NCBI GenBank assembly: GCA_904502205.1
Contig: CAJGDR010000052.1
Span: 1 to 6,948, forward strand
Length of the DNA stretch: 6,948 nt
Direction of reading: 5' to 3'
From: an uncultured Bacilli bacterium
GTDB taxonomy: Bacteria; Bacillota_I; Bacilli_A; ML615J-28; CAG-313
Of this stretch, positions 6,645 through 6,948 are shown piece by piece (the first letter of the stretch is position 1; each line of letters opens with the position of its first letter). Under the pieces are notes generated by a model. It ran no database searches and was not told the DNA's origin. It was given only the letters and a program-made list of their open reading frames with translations. The translations under genes were made by a program, and so were the position numbers.

Positions 6645-6947
6645 TTATTCTTCACTAGTTACTAGTTTATCACAATATTCTATTAATTCATCTGCAATAA
6701 TTCTTGCATCGTTAATGTCATCAAGTAGTGCTACAAAATTATCATTGTATCTTGTTTCCACTGCCCATGTATTAATTGTTGATGCCATTTGTCGAAGTTT
6801 GTCCTCGCATGGTATAAACTGATCAAGATTTTTAAGTTTATTCATTTGAGCTCTAATATCATGATTTTCGATATAATTTTCACCACTCATCTCAACTAAA
6901 TATTTTAAAGTAAATTCAATTGCTTGTTGTAAATTAAAACAACATTC
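6645..6947 (-). CDS. HEPN domain-containing protein (5' part outside window)
   Basis: The reading frame stays open from the stop at 6645 to the right edge, giving 100 visible residues. The Met at 6890 has no good Shine-Dalgarno and lies within the conserved domain, so it is probably internal and the true start is beyond the window. HEPN hallmarks are FNLQQAIEFTLKYLVE (visible residues 4-19, matching the QQAxEkalKa helix), a His in ENHDIRAQM (H29), and the helix-turn WAVETRYNDNF (61-71, resembling the RYP motif of PF05168-type HEPN domains), followed by a final helix through DDINDARIIADELIEYC. HEPN proteins often pair with a minimal nucleotidyltransferase (MNT), and some are RNases with an Rx4-6H motif. 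I see no Rx4-6H in the visible part. Domain membership is a family-level call made by eye; the function is unknown. Confidence 0.75.
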   Translation of the reverse strand, partial: ECCFNLQQAIEFTLKYLVEMSGENYIENHDIRAQMNKLKNLDQFIPCEDKLRQMASTINTWAVETRYNDNFVALLDDINDARIIADELIEYCDKLVTSEE

Positions 6948-6948
6948 A

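Noticed and set aside
6645..6890. Complete 81-aa small protein starting at 6890
   Set aside because: The frame is open to the window edge and the upstream residues complete the HEPN QQAxE helix, so this is the tail of a longer gene.

Overview
This is an AT-rich window in which every supported gene lies on the minus strand. All stop codons are TAA, Trp is encoded by TGG, and no UGA recoding is needed, so the standard code fits. The proteins look Bacillota-like: the RF1 and L9 sequences resemble those of Bacillus, and a GdpP-type c-di-AMP phosphodiesterase is present. AT-richness, standard code, a gdpP-rplI-dnaB cluster and a GdpP-L9 fusion suggest a low-GC Bacillota or standard-code Mollicutes relative (Acholeplasma/Izemoplasma/Erysipelotrichia-like). 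This assignment is an inference; no rRNA is present to confirm it.

Layout in the direction of transcription (high to low coordinates). (1) At the right edge, a HEPN-domain protein truncated by the window is followed 14 nt later by a membrane methyltransferase of the isoprenylcysteine-carboxyl-methyltransferase type. This unit ends in a long imperfect hairpin terminator at 5896-5951. (2) A promoter at about 5837-5865 starts a tight operon: a gdpP-rplI fusion, then dnaB 3 nt later, then prfA 25 nt later. It ends in a hairpin terminator that begins at the prfA stop codon. (3) A second promoter (756-784) drives prmC, which runs off the left edge with roughly the last 35-45 residues missing.

The genes join nucleotide signalling (c-di-AMP hydrolysis), the large ribosomal subunit (L9), replication (replicative helicase) and translation termination (RF1, and PrmC, which methylates the RF1 GGQ glutamine).

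The most interesting object is the gdpP-rplI fusion. A two-helix membrane phosphodiesterase continues in frame into a complete ribosomal protein L9. At the exact codon where free L9 would begin there is a GTG preceded by AAAGGTGA with a 4-nt spacer, the same Shine-Dalgarno and spacing as at the preferred start of the whole gene. The gene may therefore make both a membrane-bound GdpP-L9 protein and free L9. The GTG also overlaps an out-of-frame TGA (GTGA), so the fusion is one base away from a classical overlapping gene pair. No intergenic stretch exceeds 300 bases, and no tRNA, rRNA, CRISPR array or mobile element was seen.
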